Assembly: GCA_041685045.1 (NCBI GenBank)
Contig: JAWLGP010000001.1
Coordinates: 444,109 to 508,108 of the forward strand
DNA: 64,000 bases
Origin: Thiohalomonas sp041685045
GTDB lineage: Bacteria > Pseudomonadota > Gammaproteobacteria > Thiohalomonadales > Thiohalomonadaceae
Direction: 5' to 3'
Shown here piece by piece: positions 27,508 through 36,599 of the stretch. The position numbers and the translations under genes are program-made. Positions within the stretch are counted from its first letter, which is position 1, and every line of letters starts with the position of its first letter. A model generated the notes under the pieces. That model saw nothing but the letters and a program-made list of their open reading frames with translations, was not told the DNA's origin and did no database searches.

Positions 27508-27625
27508 CGTGGTGCCTTTCATGTGGAGTGACGCTCTATTTTTCGCTGATTTCTTTTGTCCTCTTAAATTTTGCGGTCCCCATTGGTCTCCGGCCCTGCG
27601 AGCTACGCAGCTCATGGCTCAAAGT
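27508..27625 (+). pseudogene. Frameshifted fragment duplicating part of the downstream membrane-protein gene
   Basis: The bases around 27508-27590 closely resemble 27978-28050 of the following gene (for example GTGGAGTGACGC and TTTTGCGGTC-CCATTGG in both). Translated in shifting frames, the fragment gives FMWSDALF, LNFAVPIG and RATQLMA, where the intact gene encodes FTWSDALF, LSFAVSIG and KATQLIA. It is therefore a decayed partial copy with at least two frameshifts. The rest of 27484-27854 contains nothing recognisable. Confidence 0.7.
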
Positions 27626-27854
27626 TGACGAAGATTCGCAAGGTGAGAGTTATTCAGGCGTGGCTGAATCTTGGATATAGAGTGGGGGGCGGTATTTCGG
27701 TGACTTGGGACAAGGAAATCCGGCAACGTGCGCGTCCTCGCCATAGAGAAAGGCGCGGCGTACGCAGCGGGAGATGCGCTGCGGGATGGCAAGCTTCCGA
27801 GTGGGTGTCTCAATGTCCCCCCGACCCCGCTAATCGCATCATGGAGAGAGTTAC

Positions 27855-28250
27855 TTGATTCCGGGACTGTCTGTTGTCGTTATCGTATTGGGGGCCATTG
27901 TTTCACTTTTGTCCAATTTGTTGTTTTATGAACTGACAAACCGTGCAAATTCTATCGAAGGAAATCCTTGGGCCCTGGGACCTTTCACGTGGAGTGACGC
28001 GCTATTCTCGCTGCTTCCTTTTTTCCTCTTAAGTTTTGCGGTCTCCATTGGGCATCACAAAGCCACACAACTGATTGCGCTTTTTTCCAGCATTTTGTGC
28101 GGTTTCCTTGCATTCGGCCAATTGGCTGTGACTGACCCGCAGCACGGGTCGGAAACTCTCGCTGCTCTTTGGCTCTTACAGGCGCTTGCTGGTTCTTGCC
28201 TTGCGATGAACGCTCTCGTTGCCGGAATCTTGTACGTGTCGAATCCCTAG
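27855..28250 (+). CDS. Small integral membrane protein, unknown function
   Basis: The 131-residue protein has about four hydrophobic helices (4-26, 48-66, 70-92, 103-126). The start is TTG at 27855; no ATG is available in frame near the N-terminus. I do not recognise a family. A decayed partial duplicate lies just upstream (27508-27625), suggesting this gene was once in two copies. The patch is richer in A+T than the surroundings. The following 180 bases, to the hemerythrin stop, hold nothing I can identify. Confidence 0.55.
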   Translation: MIPGLSVVVIVLGAIVSLLSNLLFYELTNRANSIEGNPWALGPFTWSDALFSLLPFFLLSFAVSIGHHKATQLIALFSSILCGFLAFGQLAVTDPQHGSETLAALWLLQALAGSCLAMNALVAGILYVSNP

Positions 28251-28430
28251 ACCACGAAAACCAGTGTGTTTTGATGGAGGAAGCAACGGAAAACCCGGAG
28301 TGGTCGGTGACCGACAAAAATCATATTCAGTTGTCACGCCCTTTTTTAATGTATCGGACCAACGTACTGCGCCGAACTTCCAGCAGCGGGCTGTCGAGTG
28401 ACAGTCTCGCCGCCTCCATCCGGCAGCCGA

Positions 28431-28838
28431 TCAGACCACCCCTTGTTCCTTGAGGAAGGGCACGTAGGCCTTGTCGGTCTTCATAATGTGATCCACCAGC
28501 CAGTTCTTGAGCAGGTCCAGCGCTTCGGTGGACACGGTTTCGCCGCTGTTGTGGCGCTCCAATAATGCCGTGATGTCGTTAGTGAAAGCATTGTGCTGAG
28601 CCAGGTGGGACTCCGTTCCGGGATAGCCCAAGCGCTTGAACAGCTCCTCTTCCATGATGAAGTGCTTGAAGGTGTACTCGACCAGTTCGCGCAGGGTCTG
28701 GCCCACCACGACGACATCGGGACTCGGTTTGGTAACTTCGTCGTGAAGCTGATTGGTGGTTTCGACAAGCCACTTGTGCTGCTCGTCAACCTTGCTGATC
28801 CCTGTAAGCAGTTCATCGGTCCATGGCATAAAAGACAT
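28431..28838 (-). CDS. Bacteriohemerythrin
   Basis: A 135-residue single-domain hemerythrin that binds oxygen at a di-iron site. The ligand motifs are visible in order: H in VDEQHKWL, H and E in FKHFIMEEELF, H in HLAQHNAF, and H with D in LVDHIMKTDKAY. I chose the ATG at 28838 because an AAGGA lies a few bases upstream and the family begins MPWTDELLTGISKVDEQH; the open frame extends further but without similarity. The likely role is oxygen storage, delivery or sensing in a microaerobic lifestyle. Confidence 0.93.
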   Translation of the reverse strand: MSFMPWTDELLTGISKVDEQHKWLVETTNQLHDEVTKPSPDVVVVGQTLRELVEYTFKHFIMEEELFKRLGYPGTESHLAQHNAFTNDITALLERHNSGETVSTEALDLLKNWLVDHIMKTDKAYVPFLKEQGVV

Positions 28839-29061
28839 AAGTAAATCCTTATTTGTTTTTGTTGGTAGCGCGCGAATACGGCGAGGTGCACGGCGGACTT
28901 GAGTCGCCATCCATTCCGAAGCTTGCCACGACATAGGCCTCTCCACAAAGGCAAGTCGCAGATGCCATCAACGTAGCTCAGGCGGCTGTCAGCCTGACTT
29001 GATCTGGATCAAGTGCGACACCGGGCCGCAGGGGTGGTCGCGCACCCTGAAGTGGCCGCTT

Positions 29062-31590
29062 CTAGCGGAGCCAGCGATCCCAACCGGCGTAACGGCAGAT
29101 TATGCGCCCGCGGGGAATGGAGAGGGCGATGAGGGCGATGCCAGCGATCAGGTCGGCCGCGGTAGCGGCCGGATTGAAGCCGCCAAGCAGCCACGGGGCG
29201 AGCAGCAGCCACGCGCCGAGCAGGGCATTGGCGAAGCGAAGCGGCCGGGCCACCTCGGCGGTCGCCGCTACGGCGAATGAGATCACCAGCGCCCCGATCA
29301 CGTGGTCGCTGTCGGCGGCGCCGCCCTCGGCACCGAACAGGGGCCGGCTGAACATGAGCACCAAGCCGATTGCGATGGACAGCGCCAGATTCCACGGGAC
29401 GTTAACGCCGCCGGTCACCATCTCCCGCACCACATGCCGCGCCGGCCGCTCGAAGTCGTCGGAGCTGTCCACGTTGTCCGCCTCACTGTCGTCGCCGAGC
29501 AGGAAGACGCGCAACAGCGGCCGCCCCTTTCGCCTCCGCTCGCGCAGGAACTGCACCGTTGCCAGGATCTCGTCGAACGAATAGGGGATCTGGATCAGCA
29601 TCGCAGCGGCGGCCACCAGACAGAGGGTGCACCAGGTGCCGAGCCATACCGGCTGGATGATGATGAAGAAGAGGCTGGTGCCGCCGAGCGGCACGATCAT
29701 GAAGCCGAACAGCAACACGAGCCATGGCATGGTGCGCCAGCGGCGGCGGTCGCCGATGGCGCCGGTCACGATCTCCATTGCGTAGGTGGTGGCTCCGAGC
29801 CCCGCATCGGCAACGGGCCACGCCTCGGAGACGTAGGAGGTGATGATCCGTTCCGTGCCGTCGCCGAAGAACGGGTCCCATGCGTTTTCGATGTGGCCGA
29901 GTTGAAACGCCGCCAGGTAGCGCGAGATGAAGAGGCCGACAAAGGCAAGGAAGATGATCGGGATGCGCTGGGTCCAGCCCGATGGGTTGTAGTCCCAGCC
30001 CGGCGGCACGTTCGCCTTCCTCATGCTGCCGGCGAGGCTGATCCCGGGGGCCGGCGGCACCGCGATGGCGAGGACGATCACCAGCGCCCCGACCAGGGTG
30101 TCATTGGCGTAGGCGGCCGCGCTCGGCGTCCAGAACGCGAGCGGCGCAAAGAGCAGCCAGACCCCGAGCGCAGCGACGATCCAGCGGGCCCAGGGCTTGT
30201 CGCGCGAGAGGGCCAGCAGGGAGAAGAGCACGATGAGCGCACCGGTCAGCAGGTCGCTGGCGGTCATGAAGGTATGCGAATAGGCGAGCCCGCGCTGGTT
30301 CGGCGTGATCAGCGCGGTCGCTTCCATCCAATATTGGGCGAGGCCAAGGGCAAACGGGCTCGACATCAGCCAGAGGCCTAGCGCGGCGTTGGTGTAGTGG
30401 GCCCACAGAGTCTTGAGGTGGGCCTTGCGCTGGCGCGCCTCGAACTCGTCCATCACCTTGCCGGCAGGGCCAAGCCCCCTGGCGTCGTCGAGGCGCGGCG
30501 GCAGCGGGATGCGGTTGGCCTGGTACCACGTTACGGGGTCGCGCTTGAGCTGTTCGATCATCGCCGTCAGTTCGTCGGCGAGCCGGTGGCGCGGGCGCCA
30601 GTCGAGCAGCCGTTGGGCACGGCCGATGTCCAGCTCGTAGTGGTCATCCGCCAGCTGCGCCATGAACGGCCTGATGAACGGCTCGATGCCGTAGTCGAGC
30701 GAATCGGGGACCACCGTCTCGAGCTTGTCCTGCATCCAGGCACCGCTGGCCGCCACGCTCTTCGGTATCTCGTGGGTGACCCAGCCCTGGCCGTGGATCA
30801 GCCGGCCGATGCGGTTCTGCAACTCCGCATAGCTCTCCACCTGCGGTTCCCCCACGAGCAGCGTCGTTTCGGGCGGCAGGCGCTGGCGGCGCGCGACGGT
30901 GCGGGCGAACAGATCGGCCACGTCGTCAATGTGCACCGCCGACTGGCCGTGGGTGCTATCGCCGGGAAACAGATGGCTCAGCCACTGCCGCTCATAGATG
31001 CGCTGGATCTGGCTGGCCAGCCCCGGCAGGCTGCACTGGTCGGTGTAGACACCGGCGAGACGGAGGATGACGAACGGGATGTCGCCGCGATGGCGCCGCA
31101 CCTCCGACTCGGCGGCGACCTTCGACTCCGGGTAAGCCCATTTGGGTTCGAGCGGCACGTCCTCGTCAATCGGCCGGCCCGGCTCCGAGGGGCGATGGAC
31201 CAGCATCGTGCTGGCGTAGACGAACTGCTCCACTTCGAACGCCTGCAACGCTTCGAGCAGGTGGCGCGTCCCCTCGACATTGACCGTCTGGTACTTGGGG
31301 TCCGGCTTGCCGCTGAAGTCGAAATAGGCGGCCAGGTGGATGACGGAGGCGATGCGGTTGCCAAAGCGTCGGCGCACCTCGTCGAGCGCCTGCTCGAGCT
31401 GCGCCTGGTTGGTCAGGTCGACCGGGATGCAGTTCGGGTCGCCATCGCAGCGCCGCTCCAGCCCGACAATGGTGTAGTCACCGCCGAGCGCGGCCGTGAT
31501 GGCGCTGCCGATGCGTCCTCCAGCGCCCGTGATGAGCACGACCGGCCGAGTCGTCGCGCCGTCGGCGCCGTATGTCGCTGCGTCGTCCAT
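29062..31590 (-). CDS. NAD-dependent epimerase - SPW-repeat - VKOR-like membrane fusion protein
   Basis: The 842-residue protein starts with an extended SDR/epimerase domain (about 15-345): Rossmann motif TGAGGRIG at 21-28 and active-site YPESK with Y153 and K157. After a linker come SPW-type membrane segments (about 395-515). Next is a region resembling vitamin K epoxide reductase (about 540-680) with a WCTLC pair at C654/C657, and finally a second SPW-like set of helices to the end. It would couple a nucleotide-sugar or steroid-type oxidoreductase to a membrane thiol-redox module. The substrate is unknown. It is divergent from the flavin reductase gene, with overlapping 5' regions. Confidence 0.82.
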   Translation of the reverse strand: MDDAATYGADGATTRPVVLITGAGGRIGSAITAALGGDYTIVGLERRCDGDPNCIPVDLTNQAQLEQALDEVRRRFGNRIASVIHLAAYFDFSGKPDPKYQTVNVEGTRHLLEALQAFEVEQFVYASTMLVHRPSEPGRPIDEDVPLEPKWAYPESKVAAESEVRRHRGDIPFVILRLAGVYTDQCSLPGLASQIQRIYERQWLSHLFPGDSTHGQSAVHIDDVADLFARTVARRQRLPPETTLLVGEPQVESYAELQNRIGRLIHGQGWVTHEIPKSVAASGAWMQDKLETVVPDSLDYGIEPFIRPFMAQLADDHYELDIGRAQRLLDWRPRHRLADELTAMIEQLKRDPVTWYQANRIPLPPRLDDARGLGPAGKVMDEFEARQRKAHLKTLWAHYTNAALGLWLMSSPFALGLAQYWMEATALITPNQRGLAYSHTFMTASDLLTGALIVLFSLLALSRDKPWARWIVAALGVWLLFAPLAFWTPSAAAYANDTLVGALVIVLAIAVPPAPGISLAGSMRKANVPPGWDYNPSGWTQRIPIIFLAFVGLFISRYLAAFQLGHIENAWDPFFGDGTERIITSYVSEAWPVADAGLGATTYAMEIVTGAIGDRRRWRTMPWLVLLFGFMIVPLGGTSLFFIIIQPVWLGTWCTLCLVAAAAMLIQIPYSFDEILATVQFLRERRRKGRPLLRVFLLGDDSEADNVDSSDDFERPARHVVREMVTGGVNVPWNLALSIAIGLVLMFSRPLFGAEGGAADSDHVIGALVISFAVAATAEVARPLRFANALLGAWLLLAPWLLGGFNPAATAADLIAGIALIALSIPRGRIICRYAGWDRWLR

Positions 31591-31721
31591 CCAGAAACCT
31601 GTCGCCCCTGAGTACGACGTGTGTCCCCCCCAACCATGGACCTCAGGTCAGGGTTTTTCCACCGCGGGTCCGGGGGCCGGTCCTCTATCTTTTCTGCGTA
31701 CCCCTCGTTTCGGAGCTTTCG

Positions 31722-32282
31722 ATGCGCAGACTGTTCAAGAAAGAGCCTCTGCCCGTAGAGAAGGTGCGCCGGTACCTGGAGCCCGGGCCGATCGTGCTGG
31801 TCTCCTCGGCCTGGGAAGGTCGGCGCAACATCATGACCATGGGCTGGCACACCGTCATGGAGTTTTCGCCGTCGCTGGTCGGCTGCGTCATTTCCGCAGG
31901 TAACCACAGCTTCGAGATGGTGCGTCGCAGCCGGGAGTGCGTCATCAATCTCCCGACCACGGCGTTGACCGACGAGTTGGTCGGTATCGGCAACACCTCC
32001 GGGATCGAGGTGGACAAGTTCGAGCGCTTCGGGCTCACCGCCGAGAAGGCGAAGCGGGTGAAGGCACCCTTGATCCGCGAGTGCTACGCCCACTTCGAGT
32101 GCCGGTTGGCCGATGACGCCCTGGTGGACCGCTACAACTTCTTCATCTGGGAGGTGGTGAGCGCCCAGGCGGCGGTGTCTCCGAAACATCCCGAGACACT
32201 GCACTATACCGGGGACGGGGTGTTTATGGTCTCGGGCCGGATCATCAGTCGGCGGCGGGAGTTTCGGCCGGAGATGTTGTAA
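31722..32282 (+). CDS. Flavin reductase-like (flavoredoxin-type) FMN-binding protein
   Basis: The 186-residue FMN-binding split-barrel protein has the family stretches GPIVLVSSAWEGRRNIMTMGWHTVMEFSPSLVGCVIS and RSRECVINLPTT. Members reduce flavins or act as flavoredoxins. I chose the ATG at 31722, preceded by CGGAG; the frame is open further upstream but overlaps the divergent fusion gene and lacks similarity. Confidence 0.9.
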   Translation: MRRLFKKEPLPVEKVRRYLEPGPIVLVSSAWEGRRNIMTMGWHTVMEFSPSLVGCVISAGNHSFEMVRRSRECVINLPTTALTDELVGIGNTSGIEVDKFERFGLTAEKAKRVKAPLIRECYAHFECRLADDALVDRYNFFIWEVVSAQAAVSPKHPETLHYTGDGVFMVSGRIISRRREFRPEML

Positions 32283-32406
32283 GAGGGTTGGGCTTCGCCT
32301 GGCGTGCGGCAACATTCGGGTACCTCGACCCCGGCAACTTGGGTAATATCGTTCCTTCGCGCCCGAGACCGGTGTGCCTGCGGAGGCACGAAACCCTAGA
32401 GACGCC

Positions 32407-33945
32407 ATGACGGTTATCAAGCAGGAAGATTTCATCCAGAGCATCGCCGATGCCCTGCAGTACATCTCCTACTACCACCCCATCGACTACATCCAGGCCC
32501 TCGGCGACGCCTACGAGCGGGAGCAATCGCCGGCCGCCCGGGACGCTATCGCCCAGATCCTCTACAACTCGCGGCTCTGCGCCGAGGGGCATCGTCCCAT
32601 CTGCCAGGACACCGGCATCGTGCTGGTGTTTCTCGAGATCGGCATGGAAGTGCGGTGGGAGGCGCAGCTCGATGTGGAGGCGATGGTCAATGAGGCGGTA
32701 CGCCGCGCCTACACCCATCCGGACAACGTGCTGCGCGCCTCGGTGCTGGCCGACCCGGCCGGTGCCCGCCGCAACACCCGCGACAACACCCCGGCGGTGA
32801 TCCACACCCGCCTCGTCCCCGGCGATAAGGTGACGGTGAAGCTGGCCGCCAAAGGGGGCGGTTCCGAGAACAAGGCGCGCTTCGCCGCCCTCAATCCCAG
32901 TGCCGATCTGGTGAAATGGGTGGTGCAGGCGGTCGAGGGGATGGGCGCCGGCTGGTGCCCGCCCGGGATCCTGGGGGTCGGTATCGGCGGCACCCCGGAG
33001 AAGGCGATGCTGCTGGCCAAGGAGTCGCTGCTGGCGCCGGTGGATATCCACGAGCTGCGCGAACGCGGGCCGAATTCCCGCGCCGAGGAGCTGCGGCTCG
33101 AACTGTTCGACAAGGTCAACGCCCTCGGCATCGGTGCCCAGGGCCTCGGCGGGCTCGCCACGGTGCTCGACGTGAAGGTGCTCGACTATCCGACTCACGC
33201 GGCTTCATTGCCGGTGGCGGTGATCCCCAACTGCGCCGCCACCCGCCACGCCCACTTCACCCTGGACGGCAGCGGCCCGGCGGTGCTGACTCCCCCCAGA
33301 TTGGAGGATTGGCCGGCGGTCACCTGGCAGGCCTCGGCCGAGGCCCGGCGGGTGGACCTGGACAGCGTCACCGCCGCAGAGGTGGCCACCTGGCAACCGG
33401 GCGAGCGGCTGCTGCTGAACGGTCGCCTGCTGACCGGACGCGACGCCGCCCACAAGAAGATCGCCGACCTGCTCGCCCGCGGCGAGCCGCTGCCAAACGG
33501 CGTCGACTTCCACAATCGCTTCATCTACTACGTCGGCCCGGTCGACCCGGTGGGCGACGAAGTGGTGGGCCCGGCCGGCCCCACCACCTCCACCCGCATG
33601 GACGGCTACACCGAGATGATGCTGGGTCAGACCGGCCTGCTCGGCATGGTTGGCAAGGGTGAACGCGGCCCCCGGGCGATAGAGGCGATCCGTCAGCATC
33701 AAGCCGCCTACCTGATCGCCGTCGGCGGCGCCGCCTACGTGATCGCCAAAGCGATCCGAAGCTCGCGGGTGGTCGCCTTCGAGGAGTTGGGAATGGAGGC
33801 GATCTACGAATTCGAAGTGGAGGACCTGCCGGTCACCGTCGCCGTCGACAGTCGCGGCGAATCGCTCCACCAGAGCGGGCCTGCGGAGTGGCGGGTGCGC
33901 ATTGAAAAGCAATCAGTTATGGACGGGGCGGAGGGCGGACAATAG
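32407..33945 (+). CDS. fumA: Class I fumarate hydratase (Fe-S)
   Basis: The 512-residue single-chain [4Fe-4S] fumarase interconverts fumarate and malate. Family segments include the cysteine-containing RPICQDTGIVLVFLEIGM and NCAATRHAHF, and the C-terminal fumB-like beta half with GPTTSTRMDGYTEMML. I chose ATG 32407; a GTG at 32374 would add 11 residues. Its CAA-TAG end runs directly into the ACAGGATTAACAGG repeat (pair 2). With mdh immediately after that repeat it forms part of a TCA-type gene group. Confidence 0.93.
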   Translation: MTVIKQEDFIQSIADALQYISYYHPIDYIQALGDAYEREQSPAARDAIAQILYNSRLCAEGHRPICQDTGIVLVFLEIGMEVRWEAQLDVEAMVNEAVRRAYTHPDNVLRASVLADPAGARRNTRDNTPAVIHTRLVPGDKVTVKLAAKGGGSENKARFAALNPSADLVKWVVQAVEGMGAGWCPPGILGVGIGGTPEKAMLLAKESLLAPVDIHELRERGPNSRAEELRLELFDKVNALGIGAQGLGGLATVLDVKVLDYPTHAASLPVAVIPNCAATRHAHFTLDGSGPAVLTPPRLEDWPAVTWQASAEARRVDLDSVTAAEVATWQPGERLLLNGRLLTGRDAAHKKIADLLARGEPLPNGVDFHNRFIYYVGPVDPVGDEVVGPAGPTTSTRMDGYTEMMLGQTGLLGMVGKGERGPRAIEAIRQHQAAYLIAVGGAAYVIAKAIRSSRVVAFEELGMEAIYEFEVEDLPVTVAVDSRGESLHQSGPAEWRVRIEKQSVMDGAEGGQ

Positions 33946-34096
33946 TACAGGATTAACAGGATTTTTCAGGATTAACAGGATGAAAGCGAGTTGTCTTCAA
34001 TACCGTCCGGCGACCAAGAGTGGCAGCCTGCGACCGGTCGCCACCAAACAGAAAACATCCTGTCAATCCTGTAACATCCTGTTAATCCTGTTGAAT
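33944..34096. repeat. Inverted pair of the ACAGGATTAACAGG repeat (pair 2)
   Basis: The left arm 33944-33987 begins at the last bases of the fumarase stop codon. The right arm 34053-34096 runs in the opposite orientation and ends 38 bases before mdh. About 65 bases lie between them, with no credible ORF. Each arm is a series of 9-11 base ACAGGATTA-type steps. Confidence 0.85.
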
Positions 34097-34134
34097 AGCC
34101 GCGCCCGAGAGCCCCACAAATAGAAGAGCGCAGA

Positions 34135-35085
34135 ATGCCGAAATTATCGATCATCGGCGCCGGTAACGTCGGCGCCCACATCGCCGTCTACGCGGCCGGT
34201 AAGGACCTGGCCAACATCGTGCTGTTGGACAAGGATGCGGACAAGGCCAGGGGCACGGGTCTCGATATCACCCAGGCGATGGCGATGGCCGGGGTCGATC
34301 GGGTGGTCAAGGGCACCGGCGACTATGCCGATACCGCCGGTTCCGATGTGGTGGTGATCTCGGCGGGTCTGGCGCGCAAGCCGGGCATGTCACGTGACGA
34401 TCTGCTGGAAGCCAATGCCAAGGTGGTGCGCAGCGTCACCCGCGAGGCGGTCCGGTATTCACCGAACTGCGTGTTGGTGGTGGTGACCAACCCGATCAAC
34501 ACCATGGCCCAGATCGTCTTCGAGGAGAGCGGCTTCCCGCGCGAGCGGGTGATTGGTGTGGCCGGCGTGCTCGACAGTGCCCGCTTCAAGGCCTTCATCG
34601 CCGAGGCCTTGGGCGTCGGCGCCAGCCGGGTCGACGCCATGGTGCTCGGCGACCACGGCGACCAGATGGTGCCCATGGTCGACCACTGCCTGGTCGATGG
34701 CGTACCGATCCGGGAATTGATGGACGCGGCGCAGATCGACGCCATCGTCCGACGGGTTCGGCAGGGCGGTTCGGAGATTGTGAACCTGCTGAAGACCGGC
34801 TCCGCCTACTACGCCCCGGGCACGGCTACGGTGGAACTGCTGGAGTGTGTGCTGAAGGACCACCAGATGACCCTGCCCTGCGCGGTTTACCTCCAGGGGG
34901 AATACGGGGCCGAAGGGTTGTTCGTGGGGGTGCCGGCGCTGATCGGCGCCCGCGGTATCGAAAAGGTGATCAAGCTGCGCCTCACCGAGAGCGAGCAGCG
35001 GGACTTCGACCTCTCCGTGGAGCACATCCGCGTTCGGCTGGAGGACTTGCGGGCCAAGTTCGCCCCGGTTCCGGCCACTGTCTGA
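34135..35085 (+). CDS. mdh: Malate dehydrogenase (LDH-like type)
   Basis: The 316-residue NAD-dependent malate dehydrogenase has a Rossmann start IIGAGNVGAHIA, the substrate loop GLARKPGMSRDDLL, NPINTM, and the catalytic VLGDHGDQMVP with the active-site histidine. The R in LARKPGM is typical of malate rather than lactate specificity. It lies after fumarase and before the 2-oxoacid:ferredoxin oxidoreductase genes, which points to one TCA or reductive-TCA pathway. Confidence 0.93.
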   Translation: MPKLSIIGAGNVGAHIAVYAAGKDLANIVLLDKDADKARGTGLDITQAMAMAGVDRVVKGTGDYADTAGSDVVVISAGLARKPGMSRDDLLEANAKVVRSVTREAVRYSPNCVLVVVTNPINTMAQIVFEESGFPRERVIGVAGVLDSARFKAFIAEALGVGASRVDAMVLGDHGDQMVPMVDHCLVDGVPIRELMDAAQIDAIVRRVRQGGSEIVNLLKTGSAYYAPGTATVELLECVLKDHQMTLPCAVYLQGEYGAEGLFVGVPALIGARGIEKVIKLRLTESEQRDFDLSVEHIRVRLEDLRAKFAPVPATV

Positions 35086-35150
35086 TCCATCAGCCTCCCC
35101 GGGACCTGTCTATCGCACCCTGAGGCTCCGGGTGACTGGGACCGGGTTCC

Positions 35151-35631
35151 GTAGGATGTGGTGAGCCTGCGAACCGCATCTTCCGCAGCGCCTCCAAGCC
35201 TTGCCACCATCGGTGCGGTTCGTTCCTCGGCAACTGCTCCCTGCGTTGCTCTACCTCCTGCATCCATGCAGTCGTCACCACACCCTACATGGAGCCGGCA
35301 CAAACTGTGTTTTGTAGGATGTGGTAAGCCTGCGAACCGCATCTTCGCGGCGCCTCCAAGCCTTGCCACCATCGGTGCGGTTCGTTCCTCACCACACCCT
35401 ACATGGAGCCGGCGAAAACTGTGGTTTCGAAGGATGTGGTAAGCCTGCAAACCGCATCTTCCGCGGCGCCTCCAAGCCTTGCCAGCATCGGTGCGGTTCG
35501 TTCCTCACCACACCCTACATGGAGCCGGCGCAAACTGTGTTTTCGTAGGATGTGGTGAGCCTGCGAACCGCATCTTCCGCGACGCCTCCAAGCCTTGGCG
35601 CCATCGGTGTGGTCACACCTACGAAGGTGTG
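35151..35631. repeat. Four tandem hairpin units (GTAGGATGTGGTGAGCC type)
   Basis: Units start near 35151, 35314, 35429 and 35545, spaced 115-163 bases. Each reads GTAGGATGTGGTGAGCC...GCGAACCGCATC, then a short centre, then GGTGCGGTTCG...ACCACACCCTAC, so each can fold into a long imperfect hairpin. The first unit carries a 40-50 base insertion and the last is degenerate at its right side. The block fills almost all of 35086-35631, which has no gene. Confidence 0.85.
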
Positions 35632-36285
35632 TTATTCGCCGTCGAAGGTGTTCAGCGCGGCGGCCCAGTCCTCGTTGCGGCTGGTGCCGTCCCACGGCGA
35701 TTTGCCGTAGTAGAGGGCGCCCTCGGCGCTCACCGCCTCGAAGTGGGCCTGGGTGAGGTCGGTCTTGCGCAGGTCCGCGCCCCGCAAATCACAGCGGATG
35801 AAGCGGGCCCCTTCCAAGTGACAGCCGAGCAGGTTGGCGCTGGCCAGCTTGGCCCCGGTGAGATCGGCTGCGGTGAGGTCGCTGTCCAGGATCTGCGCCC
35901 GCTCGATCCGGGCGTTCGTGAAGCTCGCCCCGCTCAGGTCGCAGATCATCAGGTTGGCCCCGGAGAAATTGCTGTCGTCAAACCGGGCGCCGGTCAGCTT
36001 TACCCGCTGGAAGAAGGCGGAATTCCCCTCCACCCGGCGCAGACTGACGCCGTTCCAGTCGCCGTCCTGCACGAACACCGACTCGAGGCGGCAGCCGTCC
36101 AGGTTGCTCCCCCGCAGCGAGGAACCGGACACGGTGGCGCCGGTCAGGTCCAGACCGGAGAGGTCGAGGCCATCAAGATCGAGTAGCGTCAGATCGGCAT
36201 CGGCGAGGGAGCCGTCGCGGCCCCGGGCTGCCAGCAGCGCCTCTCGCGATTCAATACGCTCCAGCGGATAGTCGTTAGCGGACAT
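35632..36285 (-). CDS. Pentapeptide-repeat protein
   Basis: A 217-residue protein built largely of A(D/N)LxX repeats forming a right-handed quadrilateral beta-helix (DLSGLDLTGATVSGSSLRGSNLDGC, then ADLTGAKLASANLLGCHLEGARF and so on) between residues about 28 and 190. No signal peptide or membrane segment is present. Some members mimic DNA and protect gyrase, but nothing here indicates the function. It is isolated between two repeat-filled intergenic regions. Confidence 0.9.
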   Translation of the reverse strand: MSANDYPLERIESREALLAARGRDGSLADADLTLLDLDGLDLSGLDLTGATVSGSSLRGSNLDGCRLESVFVQDGDWNGVSLRRVEGNSAFFQRVKLTGARFDDSNFSGANLMICDLSGASFTNARIERAQILDSDLTAADLTGAKLASANLLGCHLEGARFIRCDLRGADLRKTDLTQAHFEAVSAEGALYYGKSPWDGTSRNEDWAAALNTFDGE

Positions 36286-36314
36286 TTGAGGCCCTTGTGA
36301 TAGCGCGGGAGTTT

Positions 36315-36406
36315 GAATAGAACAGGATTAACAGGATGGGTCTTATTGAAAAGGCATCCATCCAATCCGGTGAATCCTGAATAAAATCCTGTCCGTCTGT
36401 TCCATT
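36315..36406. repeat. Inverted pair of the ACAGGATTAACAGG repeat (pair 3)
   Basis: The left arm 36315-36343 contains GAATAGAACAGGATTAACAG. The right arm 36356-36406 is a more degenerate reverse copy. It lies in the 313-base gap between the pentapeptide gene and korB, together with pair 4. Confidence 0.75.
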
Positions 36407-36469
36407 GATAAGCCCGCTGTTTCAACGCACAGCAGTTAACGCCCAGGGCTTCGCCTTAGTGCTTTCGCA

Positions 36470-36582
36470 TAGGACAGGATCAACAGGATGGTTCCATGGA
36501 TGAACAGGAGCTTCGGGCTGAACAAAACCCGTTCAATCATCCTGTTAATCCTGAAAAATCCTGTTAATCCTGTTCCATTCTG
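36470..36582. repeat. Inverted pair of the ACAGGATTAACAGG repeat (pair 4)
   Basis: The left arm 36470-36492 (GGACAGGATCAACAGGATGG) faces a well-preserved right arm 36536-36582 with ATCCTGTTAATCCTGAAAAA. It ends 18 bases beyond the stop of korB, so it may also act as a 3' structure for that transcript. Confidence 0.8.
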
Positions 36583-36599
36583 AACGACGCCCCGACGTT

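Noticed and set aside
30397..31611. A 404-residue plus-strand frame opposite the epimerase fusion
   Set aside because: It is antisense to well-conserved SDR motifs and lacks its own.
33902..34123. A 73-residue frame across the repeat pair after fumarase
   Set aside because: It consists largely of translated repeat DNA and starts inside the fumarase gene.
35151..35631. Possible CRISPR array
   Set aside because: Only four units of over 100 bases, each internally palindromic, without short constant repeats and unique spacers, and no cas genes.
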